A DNA stretch of 64,000 nt from Lewinella sp. IMCC34183. GTDB lineage: Bacteria > Bacteroidota > Bacteroidia > Chitinophagales > Saprospiraceae. Location of the stretch: the NCBI RefSeq assembly GCF_003390915.1, contig NZ_QMEM01000006.1, positions 62,001-126,000 of the forward strand, in the 5' to 3' direction. Shown here one piece after another: positions 28,385 to 37,037 of this stretch (the stretch's first letter is position 1; each line of letters opens with the position of its first letter). Under the pieces are notes generated by a model. The model was not told the origin of the DNA. It saw only the letters and a list, made by a program, of their open reading frames with translations, and made no database searches. The translations under genes and the position numbers were made by a program.

Positions 28385-31234
28385 ATGAGGACTTGGGTGT
28401 TGCTGCTAACCTTCTTATTAGTTGGTCCCTTTTTATCCGCACAAGAAATCTGTTCCAACGGCATCGACGACGATGGTGACGGCCTGATTGACCTGAACGA
28501 TAAACAAGACTGTAGCTGCGCTCTCTCATCTAACACGATTTCCCTTCTTCCCAACCCCTCGCTTGAAGCCTTTGATGGCGGACAGATCGGTTGCACCTCC
28601 CGCCAGCCCGGCGGGCGCCCCGATGCCGTCAACCAGGCCAACTGCCTAACCGGCTGGCAACGCGCCTCCCTCGGCACCACGGATGCCTGGAACGCCTTCA
28701 CGCTGACCAATGCCGGTCCCTACTTCCCCGCTACCCTGCCGCTGCCGCTGCCCAGCGGAACGGGCGTTGCCGGTTTCTGGGTAGGCGTACACGATACGCC
28801 GGATGCCACCTTCACCAACGGCGACGGCTCCCGCACCACCCAGTACCGCGAGTACCTGGCTGCCTGCCTCACCGACGACCAGCGCATGCAGCCCGGCCAG
28901 AAGTACCGCCTCACCTTTTCACTCGGCTTCATGGAGCCGCAGCTAGCCCGGGAAGACACCTCGGTGGTCGATATCCGTTCGCCGGAATCCGTCGAGCTCA
29001 GTCTGTACGGCGTCCGCGACTGCGGGGAACTCAACTTCGGGGCCTTCTATTCCTGCCCGGAAGCCTCCGGTGCCGCGGGTTACGAATTAATTACGAACGT
29101 CACCGTCACCGGTACCGCCGGCAACTGGACCTTCCAGGAAGTCGATTTCATCTCCCACGGTAACTACGCCGGTTTCGCCATCGGCGGCTCCTGCGCCCCC
29201 GACAACGTGCGGGCCGACGGCGGGAACTACCGCAATTACTACTTCATCGACGACCTTATTCTCAACGTACCGGAGGCCTTCGCGGCCCCCGTTGCCGGCC
29301 CCGTGGCAGTCGACGGCCTTACGGCCTGCGACGAGCGGATCACCCTGACCGGTTCTTTCCAGGCCGGCGCCACCTACCAGTGGTTCCGTGACGGCGTGGC
29401 GCTGCCCGACGAGACCGGTCACGTCCTTACCCTGACGGGCGGGCCCGCGGTAGACGGCACCTACGTGCTGCGCGTCAGCACCGCCGCCGGCTGCGCCCTG
29501 GCCGATCCGGTGGTGATCCAGCGGCCCGTGGTTTCCGATCACTTTGCCGAAACCGCCGCTCTCTGCGTAGGGGCGGACTCGGTCAAGCTTTCGCCCCGCC
29601 GCTTCACCGGCGCCACCTTCCGTTGGTCGGATGGCAGCACGGGCAGCAGCCTCACCGTGGGTGCGGAAGGTACCTACGCGGTCACCGTAACCGAGGCCTG
29701 CGTGACCCACTCCGAAGAGATCCTGGTAGTGCGCGCCCTACCCTTCGCGTACGACATCACCCGGACTCCCGAGCGGGCCTGCGTAGGCGATACGGTCACC
29801 ATCCGCGTTACCAGCAATGCCCCCGAGCCCCGCTACTATTTCCGTGACCTGGCTACCGGCCGCACCCTGCCCGCCAGCAACGGCATCCTGCACGTGGTGG
29901 CCGGGGAAACCGAAGATGTCCTGGCCTTCCTCGGTGACGATTGCGGGATGGAATCGATCCTCATTCCCGTGGGGGCCTATGCCCCCTTCCCGGAGCCGGT
30001 GGCGACCATCGAGCCCCTCGACTGCGCCAGCGGTAGCGGCCGGATCGCACTTACCTTCGACGGGACGGACCCCGCCCCGACCTACAGCTGGACCGACGCG
30101 GCCGGCCGGCCCGTCGGAGACGGCTCCGCCGTCCTTACCGCTACCGCGCCGGGCGACTACTCCGTTACCCTCACCGGTCCCGGCCACTGTCCGCTCGTCC
30201 GCACCTATACCGTAGGCGGCAGCCGGCCGCTCACCGGCCGGCTGGTGACCACGGCGGGCAACTGTACCACGGGCGGCAGCCTTTCGGTAAGCGGCCTGAC
30301 GGGTACCGGACCGTATCGCTATCGGTGGTTCCGCGACGGGGCACCCGATCCATCCCAAGAAAACCTCGCACAGCGTACCAATCTGCCCGCCGGCACCTAC
30401 GGCGTCGAGGTAACGGACGCCAGCGGCTGCAGCTTCTACGAAGAGGCCGTCATCGAGGGCGGCCGGCCCCTGACCGTCGAAGCCACCACGGCTTTCGCGG
30501 ACTGCAACGACCCCATGAGTGGCGTCATTGACGTGCGTACTACCGGTGGCCGGGGTCCCTACCGCTTCGAGCTGGCGGGCTACCCCGCCCAGGCTACGTC
30601 CACCTTTACGGGGCTGGCCGCCGGCACCTACCGCTTACAGGTTACCGACGCGGCGGGCTGTACCTCCGCCGCCCGCGTGGTGACCCTCGAGGAAGTGCCG
30701 CTGCTCGACCTGGGCCCCGACCTGACCATCCGCCCCGGTGACTCGGTGGTACTTTCGCTCTTCGACGGTCCGCTGGACCCCGCGGCCGGCACGCTCACCT
30801 GGTACCCGGAGGACGGAAATCCCGCCTGCACCGGATGTACGGAAGGTAGCCTGGGCGTGTCCCCCGCCTTCAGCACCGAGTACCGGGCTACCTACACCAC
30901 CGCCCAGGGGTGTGCGGTGACCGATCGCGTGCTGGTTACCGTGACCGACGATCCGCGGGTCTATATCCCTACCGCCTTCAGCCCGAACGGTGACGACGTC
31001 AACGATGCTTTCCGCATTTACGTGGGCGACGGCGTGGGCGCCGTCAGCAACCTCATGGTCTTCGATCGCTGGGGTGAGCTGGTCTACCGGCAGGCCGACG
31101 ATACGGAAGCCGTCTGGGACGGCACCTTCCGCGGCAAGGTGCTGCCCACCGGCGTATTCGCCTACGTCGGGCAGGTTCGCCTCACCAACGGCGCCGTCCT
31201 CCCCCTGAAAGGATCGGTTACGCTGGTCGATTAG
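28385..31234 (+). CDS. Large secreted surface protein with CHU_C C-terminus, copy 2
   Basis: 949 residues from ATG 28385, which gives an ideal signal peptide (MRTWVLLLTFLLVGPFLSAQ); an in-frame GTG at 28358 adds nine residues. Directly after the signal is a DDDGDGLID calcium-binding-like loop that copy 1 lacks. The rest follows copy 1: an N-terminal sandwich with SLLPNPSLEAF and a YYFIDDLILN end, Ig-like modules, TGTGPYRYRW-type repeats, and a CHU_C end with VYIPTAFSPNGDDVNDAF and VFDRWGELVY. It is clearly a tandem paralogue with its own promoter. Its last 17 bases overlap the end of the convergent uxuA. Confidence 0.87.
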   Translation: MRTWVLLLTFLLVGPFLSAQEICSNGIDDDGDGLIDLNDKQDCSCALSSNTISLLPNPSLEAFDGGQIGCTSRQPGGRPDAVNQANCLTGWQRASLGTTDAWNAFTLTNAGPYFPATLPLPLPSGTGVAGFWVGVHDTPDATFTNGDGSRTTQYREYLAACLTDDQRMQPGQKYRLTFSLGFMEPQLAREDTSVVDIRSPESVELSLYGVRDCGELNFGAFYSCPEASGAAGYELITNVTVTGTAGNWTFQEVDFISHGNYAGFAIGGSCAPDNVRADGGNYRNYYFIDDLILNVPEAFAAPVAGPVAVDGLTACDERITLTGSFQAGATYQWFRDGVALPDETGHVLTLTGGPAVDGTYVLRVSTAAGCALADPVVIQRPVVSDHFAETAALCVGADSVKLSPRRFTGATFRWSDGSTGSSLTVGAEGTYAVTVTEACVTHSEEILVVRALPFAYDITRTPERACVGDTVTIRVTSNAPEPRYYFRDLATGRTLPASNGILHVVAGETEDVLAFLGDDCGMESILIPVGAYAPFPEPVATIEPLDCASGSGRIALTFDGTDPAPTYSWTDAAGRPVGDGSAVLTATAPGDYSVTLTGPGHCPLVRTYTVGGSRPLTGRLVTTAGNCTTGGSLSVSGLTGTGPYRYRWFRDGAPDPSQENLAQRTNLPAGTYGVEVTDASGCSFYEEAVIEGGRPLTVEATTAFADCNDPMSGVIDVRTTGGRGPYRFELAGYPAQATSTFTGLAAGTYRLQVTDAAGCTSAARVVTLEEVPLLDLGPDLTIRPGDSVVLSLFDGPLDPAAGTLTWYPEDGNPACTGCTEGSLGVSPAFSTEYRATYTTAQGCAVTDRVLVTVTDDPRVYIPTAFSPNGDDVNDAFRIYVGDGVGAVSNLMVFDRWGELVYRQADDTEAVWDGTFRGKVLPTGVFAYVGQVRLTNGAVLPLKGSVTLVD

Positions 31235-32360
31235 CCGACAGGCCGCGACGCAGGCCCTCCAGCTCGGCCAGGCCGCGCATGCGGCCATAGAGGCTGTAGC
31301 CCGGATAGGTCTGCCGCTTGCGGTCGTCAAAGAGGGTGAATCCGTGATCGGGCCGGTAGGGTACGTCCGCCCCGGCGCGGAGCAGCTCACCCACTACGGC
31401 GGCCATATCCACGTCGCCCTGCAGGTGGCCGCTCTCCCGGAAACTGGCGTGCGGGCTCCGGGCTACGTTGCGGAGGTGAACGAAATGGATGCGGTCCAGA
31501 AACTTGCGGGCCATGGCCGGCAGATCGTTGTCCTCCCGCGCGCCCAGCGAGCCGGTGCACAGGCACAGGCCGTTGGCCGGGTCGTCGACCATCTCGGTAA
31601 TCTCCTGCAGGTCGTCGAGGGTGGATACGATGCGCGGCAGGCCCACGACCGGCCACGGCGGATCGTCGGGGTGTACGGTCAGTTTGATCCCCTCGCGCGC
31701 GGCCACCGGCACCAGCTCCTCCAGGAAGCGTCGCAGGTTGTCCTTGAACTCCGCCCGCGAAATGTGCAGGTAGGGCGCGATAGCCTGCTTGAAGGTCGCC
31801 AGCTCGAAGCTTTCCTCGGAGCCCGGAAGTCCCTTGAGCATGTTTTCGGTGACTTCTCCCTTGTCCTCCGCCGACATCGCCTCGAAGTGATCCGTGGCCA
31901 GCTCCACCAGTTCGGCGGGGTAATCCTCGGCGGCATGGGCCCGTGCCAAAATAAAGATGTCGAAGGCGATCAGGTCGAGGCCGTCCAGGGCCACCGTCGT
32001 GCCACCCGGCACCGGTACCCGCAGGCGGGTGCGCGTCCAGTCGAGCACCGGCATGAAGTTGTAGCATACTGTGGTCACGCCCTCGGCCGCGAGGTGCTCG
32101 AGGGTCTTGCCGTAGTTCTTCAGCAATTGGGGAGCGGCGGCGGAGTTTTGCTTGATGCCCTCGTGCACCGGCACGCTTTCGACCACCGACCAGGGCAACT
32201 CGCCCAGTTCTTTCTTCCGCTTCCGGATCTCCTCGCGGCTCCAGACCTCGCCGTTGGGCACGTGGTGCAGCGCCGTCACCACCCCCCGGATGTCCAGGGC
32301 GGAAACTTCGTCGATCGTAATGGGGTCGTTAGGGCCGTACCAGCGCCAGGTAGGATACAT
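31218..32360 (-). CDS. uxuA: Mannonate dehydratase UxuA
   Basis: 380 residues, standard length. The N-terminus WRWYGPNDPITIDEV and the LHHVPNGEVWSREEI segment are diagnostic, and CYNFMPVLDWTRT and VHPDDPPWP are conserved active-site stretches of the TIM-barrel enzyme. UxuA dehydrates D-mannonate to 2-keto-3-deoxy-D-gluconate in glucuronate catabolism. An exported Gfo/Idh/MocA oxidoreductase lies upstream on the same strand. No UxuB or UxaC is in the window. A TACTTTG-type -7 sequence lies near 32393-32399 on the minus strand. Confidence 0.96.
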   Translation of the reverse strand: MYPTWRWYGPNDPITIDEVSALDIRGVVTALHHVPNGEVWSREEIRKRKKELGELPWSVVESVPVHEGIKQNSAAAPQLLKNYGKTLEHLAAEGVTTVCYNFMPVLDWTRTRLRVPVPGGTTVALDGLDLIAFDIFILARAHAAEDYPAELVELATDHFEAMSAEDKGEVTENMLKGLPGSEESFELATFKQAIAPYLHISRAEFKDNLRRFLEELVPVAAREGIKLTVHPDDPPWPVVGLPRIVSTLDDLQEITEMVDDPANGLCLCTGSLGAREDNDLPAMARKFLDRIHFVHLRNVARSPHASFRESGHLQGDVDMAAVVGELLRAGADVPYRPDHGFTLFDDRKRQTYPGYSLYGRMRGLAELEGLRRGLSANRPA

Positions 32361-32406
32361 AATTAGGATAGTTAGTTACCGTTTACGCCGCCAAAGTACG
32401 CTTTCC

Positions 32407-33579
32407 TCACCCCTCCTGGTGTTCGATCGCCACTTCCCGACCGCTCTCCGCGCTCTCGATGATGGCGCGGATGACGGCGATATCTTTCTTGCCCAGGGTG
32501 CCGGGGGCGATGAATTCGGTACCGTTCATGATGGCGAGGGCGTCGTCGTCCATCTGGATCGACTGCTGGTTCGCCACCGCCGGGCCGAGTAGTTTCCCGT
32601 CGCTGGTTTCCCCCGTCACGCCGGTATAGGGCTGCATGGGGTCCATCTCGTACCAGCCGTCCTCGGCTTCGATGTGCAGTTCGTTGTAGTTGGTGACCAC
32701 GCTGGTCTTCCCCTCGGCGGTCATCCCATCCGGGTAGCGCAGGGTATACTCGGTGGTGAGGTCGACGGCGTTGGCGTGGTCCTGCCGGGTCTGGGTAGCC
32801 TTCACGACGGCTTCCGGGGCCATCTGGGTGCCGTAGCGCAGCCCGTTCACGGAGTACACGCCCATGTCGTAGAGGGCCCCGCCACCCATATCGCGCTGTC
32901 CGCGCCAGTAATCGGTGGCGGGCGGCGATCCTCCGTAGCCGGCGTAGGCGTGGGCTCCGGTGAGGGCGCCGTAGGCGCGTTCCTTGGTCAGCTCAATGAG
33001 CTTGCGGGTATTCGGCTCGTGCATCATCCGGTAGCCGATGGCCAGGCGGACGCCGTTGCGCGCGCAGGCGTCGATCATTTCCTGACACTCCTCGGGGGTC
33101 ATGGCCATCGGCTTTTCGCACCAGACGTGCTTGCCGGCATTGGCGGCCTGCACCACGAAGTCGCGGTGGGTCGCCGTGGGCGTGATCACGTAGATGACGT
33201 CGATGTCGGCGTTGTCCGCGATCCCGTCCATCGTATCGTAAGTGTAGGTGTTACCGTCGGGTATGTCGTACTTCCGCTGCCACTCGGGGAGTTTCTCCGG
33301 GCTGCCGGTGATCAGGCCGCGCAGCTTACAGTGCTCGGTGAGCTGCAGGGCGGGCGCGATCTGCCCGGAGGCGTAGCCACCGAGGCCGAGGATGGCGACA
33401 CCCAGGGGGCCGCTTTGTCCTTCCGCGGGGGGCGGGGACGCGGGCGCGGTGTCCGTCCCGGAAGCCGCGTTGCCGGCCGGGCTACAGCCGATCAGTCCCG
33501 GTACGAAAAGGAGGCCCGAGGCGGCGACGGACTGGCGGAGGAACCGGCGGCGGGTGGTGGTAGAGTTGGATTCAGCCAT
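32407..33579 (-). CDS. Exported Gfo/Idh/MocA family oxidoreductase
   Basis: 390 residues. The N-terminus combines a twin-arginine motif (TRRRFLRQS) with a lipobox-like GLIGC, so it is probably exported by Tat and lipidated. A Ser/Pro/Gly linker is followed by a Rossmann domain (GVAILGLGGYASG) and the CEKPMAMTPEE motif with the catalytic lysine. The substrate domain contains IGYRMMHEPNTRKL. Tat-exported members carry tightly bound NADP or use internal hydride transfer, as in glucose-fructose oxidoreductase. The gene precedes uxuA by 46 bases, which hints at sugar or sugar-acid processing. Confidence 0.88.
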   Translation of the reverse strand: MAESNSTTTRRRFLRQSVAASGLLFVPGLIGCSPAGNAASGTDTAPASPPPAEGQSGPLGVAILGLGGYASGQIAPALQLTEHCKLRGLITGSPEKLPEWQRKYDIPDGNTYTYDTMDGIADNADIDVIYVITPTATHRDFVVQAANAGKHVWCEKPMAMTPEECQEMIDACARNGVRLAIGYRMMHEPNTRKLIELTKERAYGALTGAHAYAGYGGSPPATDYWRGQRDMGGGALYDMGVYSVNGLRYGTQMAPEAVVKATQTRQDHANAVDLTTEYTLRYPDGMTAEGKTSVVTNYNELHIEAEDGWYEMDPMQPYTGVTGETSDGKLLGPAVANQQSIQMDDDALAIMNGTEFIAPGTLGKKDIAVIRAIIESAESGREVAIEHQEG

Positions 33580-33695
33580 GCAAGAGGTTGTTTGGAGTGC
33601 GACGTTTTAGGTAATCCCGTTTTGTAGGTGTTGTTCACGGCCCGGCTCCCCTACTCCCTTCGTACCTACCTTGGTGACCGGAAAACACCATCCGC

Positions 33696-34607
33696 ATGCC
33701 CTATGACTTCATCGGCGACATCCACGGTCATGCCGACGCACTCGAGCAACTCCTCCGTCGGCTGGACTACCGGCCCGACGGTGACGGCTACCGCCACCCC
33801 GCCCGGCGGGCCTTCTTCGTGGGCGACTTCATCGACCGGGGGCCCGATAGCCCGGGCGTATTACGTACCGTGCGCGCCATGGTCGAAAGCGGGGCCGCCC
33901 GCGCCGTGATGGGCAACCACGAGTACAACGCCATCCTCTACCATACGCCGCGGCCCGACGGCAACGGCTACCTGCGCCCCCACTCCGCCAAGAACCACGC
34001 GCAGCATGCCGCCACCCTGGAACAGTTTCGCGACCGCCCCGCCGAACTGGCCGATTACCTGCGATGGTTCCGCACCCTACCGCTGTACTACGAGGAAACG
34101 GATTTTCGCGCCGTTCACGCCTGCTGGCACCCGCTCAGCATCGGCCGCCTGCGCGAGCGGCTGCCCGACGACCGGCTGCCCGACCCCGTGCCCCCCGAAC
34201 TCGAAGCCCTGGAAACCCCCTTCGCCCGTGCCATCGACCGGGTACTTAAGGGCCCGGAATTCGACCTGCCCCACGGACACTCCTTTCTGGACAAGGACGG
34301 TCACCGTCGCCTGGCCCTCCGCAACAAGTGGTGGCGAGACCCCCGCGGGGCCACCTACGGCGACCTGAGCGTACACGGTACCGGCCCCGAACTGGAAAGC
34401 TTGCTGTACACCGGCGAGGACACCGATTACTACGGCGTCACCGAAAAGCACGTCTTCTTCGGCCACTACTGGTTGCGGGGGACGCCTACCCTGTTCCGCC
34501 ACAACGTCTGCTGCCTCGATTACAGCGTGGCCCGCGACGGACAACTGGTCGCCTACCGCTTCGACGGGGAAAAAGAACTGGAAGTTAATAAGCTGGTAGC
34601 CGTATAG
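33696..34607 (+). CDS. Calcineurin-like metallophosphoesterase
   Basis: 303 residues, cytosolic. The metallophosphoesterase blocks are complete: GDIHGH (Asp8, His10), GDFIDRGPDS (Asp44, Asp47, Arg48) and GNHEYN (Asn74, His75, Glu76). A C-terminal FFGHYW supplies a later metal-binding His. Architecture and length resemble PrpE-type diadenosine tetraphosphatases and related protein phosphatases; which activity applies cannot be read. A TACCTTGG -7-like sequence lies at 33667-33674. It is divergent from the oxidoreductase gene. Confidence 0.88.
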   Translation: MPYDFIGDIHGHADALEQLLRRLDYRPDGDGYRHPARRAFFVGDFIDRGPDSPGVLRTVRAMVESGAARAVMGNHEYNAILYHTPRPDGNGYLRPHSAKNHAQHAATLEQFRDRPAELADYLRWFRTLPLYYEETDFRAVHACWHPLSIGRLRERLPDDRLPDPVPPELEALETPFARAIDRVLKGPEFDLPHGHSFLDKDGHRRLALRNKWWRDPRGATYGDLSVHGTGPELESLLYTGEDTDYYGVTEKHVFFGHYWLRGTPTLFRHNVCCLDYSVARDGQLVAYRFDGEKELEVNKLVAV

Positions 34608-35031
34608 ACGCTTGCGGCAAACTTCGCCGTAACGACGGCGGTGCAGGATCCTCGCAACCCGACGGCGTCTGTCCCTGTTCCGGCACCACCGCACCCTGTC
34701 GGGTATGGGCTGTGATGGCAGGGACTACCCCATTTACCGAACCGGACACGGAGCGTCCTCCCCCGGGAGTACGGGGCGGGGAAGCGCAGGCGGTGAACCC
34801 ACAAATTACTCCCGTTACTATACGTAAGACGCGGAACCACCCTGCCGGACGGGGCCGCAAATTGCCTCCTGGATCAGTGATAAAGCCATACGGTAAGCTT
34901 CTGCTCCGCATCCGCACCACCACAACCACGGATTTCTTCCCCACACGGTATATAATAAATGACACCGACTACGGCCACCGCGCGCCGGGCCGTCGCTTGA
35001 CACCTGAAATGGGACATCCTGTATACCCTGC
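34608..35031. other. Gene-free region between convergent genes
   Basis: 424 bases with no credible coding frame; the longest minus-strand ORF here has no signal, domain or sensible composition. Two hairpins are visible: CGCCGT/ACGGCG around an AACG loop just after the phosphoesterase stop, and GTCCCTG with CAGGGAC about 45 bases apart near 34670-34726. Neither is followed by a T-run. It may hold a 3' untranslated region or an unrecognised RNA, but nothing firm can be named. Confidence 0.4.
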
Positions 35032-35217
35032 TTACCCGCCCCGCTTTCGCAGCCAAAGCGCCAGTCCCAGACACGCTACGATCAGCGCCAGGTTGTAGAA
35101 CCACGGCAGTGCGCCCCCGAATACTCCGTATTTAAGGCCGAAGTAGCTACCGAAATAGACGGCGGTCATCAGCAGGAAAAGCCCAATACTGGGTTTATCT
35201 TTTTTAATAGGTTCCAT
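35032..35217 (-). CDS. Small two-helix membrane protein (61 aa)
   Basis: 61 residues from the Met of MEPIKKDKPSIG; an upstream Met at 35277 would read through the terminator-like hairpin and is rejected. A basic N-terminus is followed by two hydrophobic helices (about residues 12-29 and 34-53) and a basic LRKRGG end, so the topology is probably N-in, C-in. The composition is like AtpZ-type or other small conserved membrane proteins, but I do not recognise the family. It stands alone. Confidence 0.6.
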   Translation of the reverse strand: MEPIKKDKPSIGLFLLMTAVYFGSYFGLKYGVFGGALPWFYNLALIVACLGLALWLRKRGG

Positions 35218-35570
35218 GGCGGGGGGGACAAGGCTGCCGACCGGCAGCGGGGGCCCAAAATAAAGAGACCCGGGCAAACGGCCCGGGTCCTTGTTATACG
35301 ACTGTGTTGTCCACAGCGTCTCTCATGAAAAATAAACCTAATCGTTGTAGCCAGAACCTAGAGGTTGGCGACGCCGCTAAGGTACGACGATTGTGTTTTA
35401 TGATATTTGGCAATTTGCGATTCAACACGCATTGCCACTTATCGAATATCGATACAAACCCGTTGGGTTACGATAAACCGATTTATTAATCTCGTTTACG
35501 TGATGCCCTACCGGAAGGTTCATGCCGGGTGCGCAAAAATTGCTTTTTAACATTATAAATGTAGAAATAG
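35218..35570. other. AT-rich non-coding region with terminator
   Basis: 353 bases between the HTH regulator and the small membrane protein, both leftward. The part beyond 35290 is markedly AT-rich. It contains the hairpin at 35267-35289 plus small palindromes (AACCC/GGGTT near 35460; TATCGA/TCGATA near 35439-35453). No ORF is credible. It could be the 3' untranslated region of the regulator mRNA or contain a small minus-strand RNA that ends at the hairpin. Confidence 0.4.
35267..35289 (-). terminator. Rho-independent terminator
   Basis: GACCCGGGC and GCCCGGGTC form a perfect 9-bp GC-rich stem around a 5-base loop. On the minus strand it is followed by TCTTTATTTT, a good U-rich tail; on the plus strand the tail is only CTTGTTATA. 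It therefore most likely ends minus-strand transcripts coming from the HTH regulator gene or from an RNA in between. Confidence 0.7.
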
Positions 35571-36593
35571 TTAAAATACGTACTGCCCCATCTGCGCCAG
35601 TTGCTCGTATTTCTGGATCAGGTTGCGCAGGTAACCGAAGTACTGGGCGGCGTATTTGCCCGAGTCAGCGTGCAGGGCGCTACCGTGCTCGACCAGGTTA
35701 TCGAACCACACTTGCGCTTCCGCGCACAGGTCGGGATCTGAGGTGGCCACATAATTGGGCGTCAGCAGCGACGTGAACAGGAAAGGACGGATATCCGACT
35801 TCACCAGTACGAGGTTGCTGGTATTGGACAATTCATTGTGGTAGACCCGGAAATCGCAGCTGCTGGGCTGGGGGCCGTCCTTGAGGGAAAAACGCTTCCC
35901 GGTGCGAACCATCCGCTCCAGGTGGTTCACGATCTGGTGGAGCTCGGAAAAAATGCGCTTCAGATCGCCGGAATCGGCGAATTTGCCCACTTGCGCCATG
36001 TAGTTGACCTGCCGCAGGGTAACGTCGAGTACCCCTACCGACCAGAGTTCGCGGGCCGGCACCCGGTAGTGGTCGGCTACCGTCACCTCCACCAGCCGGT
36101 GAAGGCTATCGGATATCAGGTCGGTAGAAAAATTCCGGTTCTTCCACTTCTCCAAGTTCCAGGTGGTGATACCGAACATGAATATCTTGAAGGCCCGCAG
36201 CGTGGGGGTCGCGAGCTCGTAGTACATCGGCAATTCCGGGGAAGCGAAATCGAAGCTGGCCCCCGGCAACTGATTGAGGTGCTCGAGCCGCTGGTGCAAC
36301 TGGGTAAAGTAGTCGAACTCACTGCGGACTATGCCGTGGCCGTCCGGGTACCGAAGGGCACCGGCCCTTTTCTTGCGGGAGGAGCTCACTTCGGTGCGCA
36401 GGTGGTATATCTCCGCCAGCCGCATCATCTCGTCGGCCGTCAGGGAGGTGTCGCCCCGCAGGCGGCGATAGATAGCATCACGGCCTACGTGCAAATCCTC
36501 AGACAAAGCCTGTACAAGCGCACTGCGGGAAGGGAACCGCTTTGCCAGTTGCGCAAAGAAGTCATGTTGGTAACTTTGGTTATCCTCATTCAT
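35571..36593 (-). CDS. Helix-turn-helix transcriptional regulator
   Basis: 340 residues. Residues about 15-60 form a helix-turn-helix (FPSRSALVQALSEDL, VGRDAIYRRLRGDTSLTADEM), similar to the short HTH at the start of BetR-type proteins. The rest is a long helical domain without a known signature, including WNLEKWKNR and VTLRQVNYMAQVGKF, which could be a ligand or dimerisation region. The class is frequent in Bacteroidota and its targets are unknown. It is divergent from the dnaE2-dinB cassette and is thus a candidate regulator of it, but that is only positional. Confidence 0.75.
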   Translation of the reverse strand: MNEDNQSYQHDFFAQLAKRFPSRSALVQALSEDLHVGRDAIYRRLRGDTSLTADEMMRLAEIYHLRTEVSSSRKKRAGALRYPDGHGIVRSEFDYFTQLHQRLEHLNQLPGASFDFASPELPMYYELATPTLRAFKIFMFGITTWNLEKWKNRNFSTDLISDSLHRLVEVTVADHYRVPARELWSVGVLDVTLRQVNYMAQVGKFADSGDLKRIFSELHQIVNHLERMVRTGKRFSLKDGPQPSSCDFRVYHNELSNTSNLVLVKSDIRPFLFTSLLTPNYVATSDPDLCAEAQVWFDNLVEHGSALHADSGKYAAQYFGYLRNLIQKYEQLAQMGQYVF

Positions 36594-36646
36594 GATATGT
36601 GTTTATCGTTCATAGTGCAAGCCGCGGGTGCCAAAAGGCCCCGATT

Positions 36647-36676
36647 AAAACATAAAAGCCAAAATGCGGGGTTCAA
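36647..36676 (-). promoter_or_regulatory. Promoter for the HTH regulator
   Basis: On the minus strand: TTG (36676-36674), a 19-base spacer, then TATGTTTT (36654-36647), one base from TAnnTTTG. The predicted start near 36640 gives a leader of about 47 bases. Confidence 0.55.
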
Positions 36677-36754
36677 CTTCCCCTAAATCACATAGTAAGG
36701 TACGCCATTACGGCAAAGCCAATTGTTTGAAATAAACTTTTTTAAAACAAAATA

Positions 36755-36795
36755 TTTGCTTTCCCGTTATTCCTCTCGTTACTTTGTCCCGAGAG
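36755..36795 (+). promoter_or_regulatory. Promoter with overlapping inverted repeat, upstream of dnaE2
   Basis: TTTG at 36755-36758, a 21-base spacer and TACTTTG at 36780-36786 make a Bacteroidota-type promoter. CTCTCG (36773-36778) and CGAGAG (36790-36795) are a perfect inverted repeat whose 11-base spacer holds the whole -7 box, so a bound dimeric repressor would block it. The leader to the dnaE2 start is about 245 bases and contains a 37-codon ORF. Confidence 0.55.
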
Positions 36796-36917
36796 AAACA
36801 CTACTCATTACGTACAGCAGGGCGGGGCGGACATAGTCCTTCCCCGGTTTAACATCAGTTTTTACTTCGCGGCTCGTTTGGGACCGCGCTTTGTTCTTCA
36901 CGCATACTCACGAAAAC

Positions 36918-37031
36918 ATGTCACTATTTCCCCCACCGGGCGGGGAAGCCGTTCCGGCTTCGCCCTGTTCTGCCCTGCCCTCCCATGACCTTTCCTTCGG
37001 CCCCCCGGGTGTTCCCGCCCCCCGCAACTGA
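36918..37031 (+). CDS. Possible 37-aa leader peptide before dnaE2
   Basis: A closed ORF of 37 codons starting MSLFPPPGGEAVP and ending with TGA 6 bases before the dnaE2 ATG. It is rich in Pro, Gly and Ala. The SLF at its N-terminus resembles the core of a beta-clamp-binding motif. The tight spacing suggests translational coupling to dnaE2. With such a short length it may be chance. Confidence 0.25.
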   Translation: MSLFPPPGGEAVPASPCSALPSHDLSFGPPGVPAPRN

Positions 37032-37037
37032 GCGGCC

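Noticed and set aside
34585-34965. 126-codon minus-strand ORF in the gap after the phosphoesterase
   Set aside because: Its composition is Arg/Pro/Ser-rich without signal, helix or domain, and it overlaps the phosphoesterase end. It looks like translated non-coding DNA.
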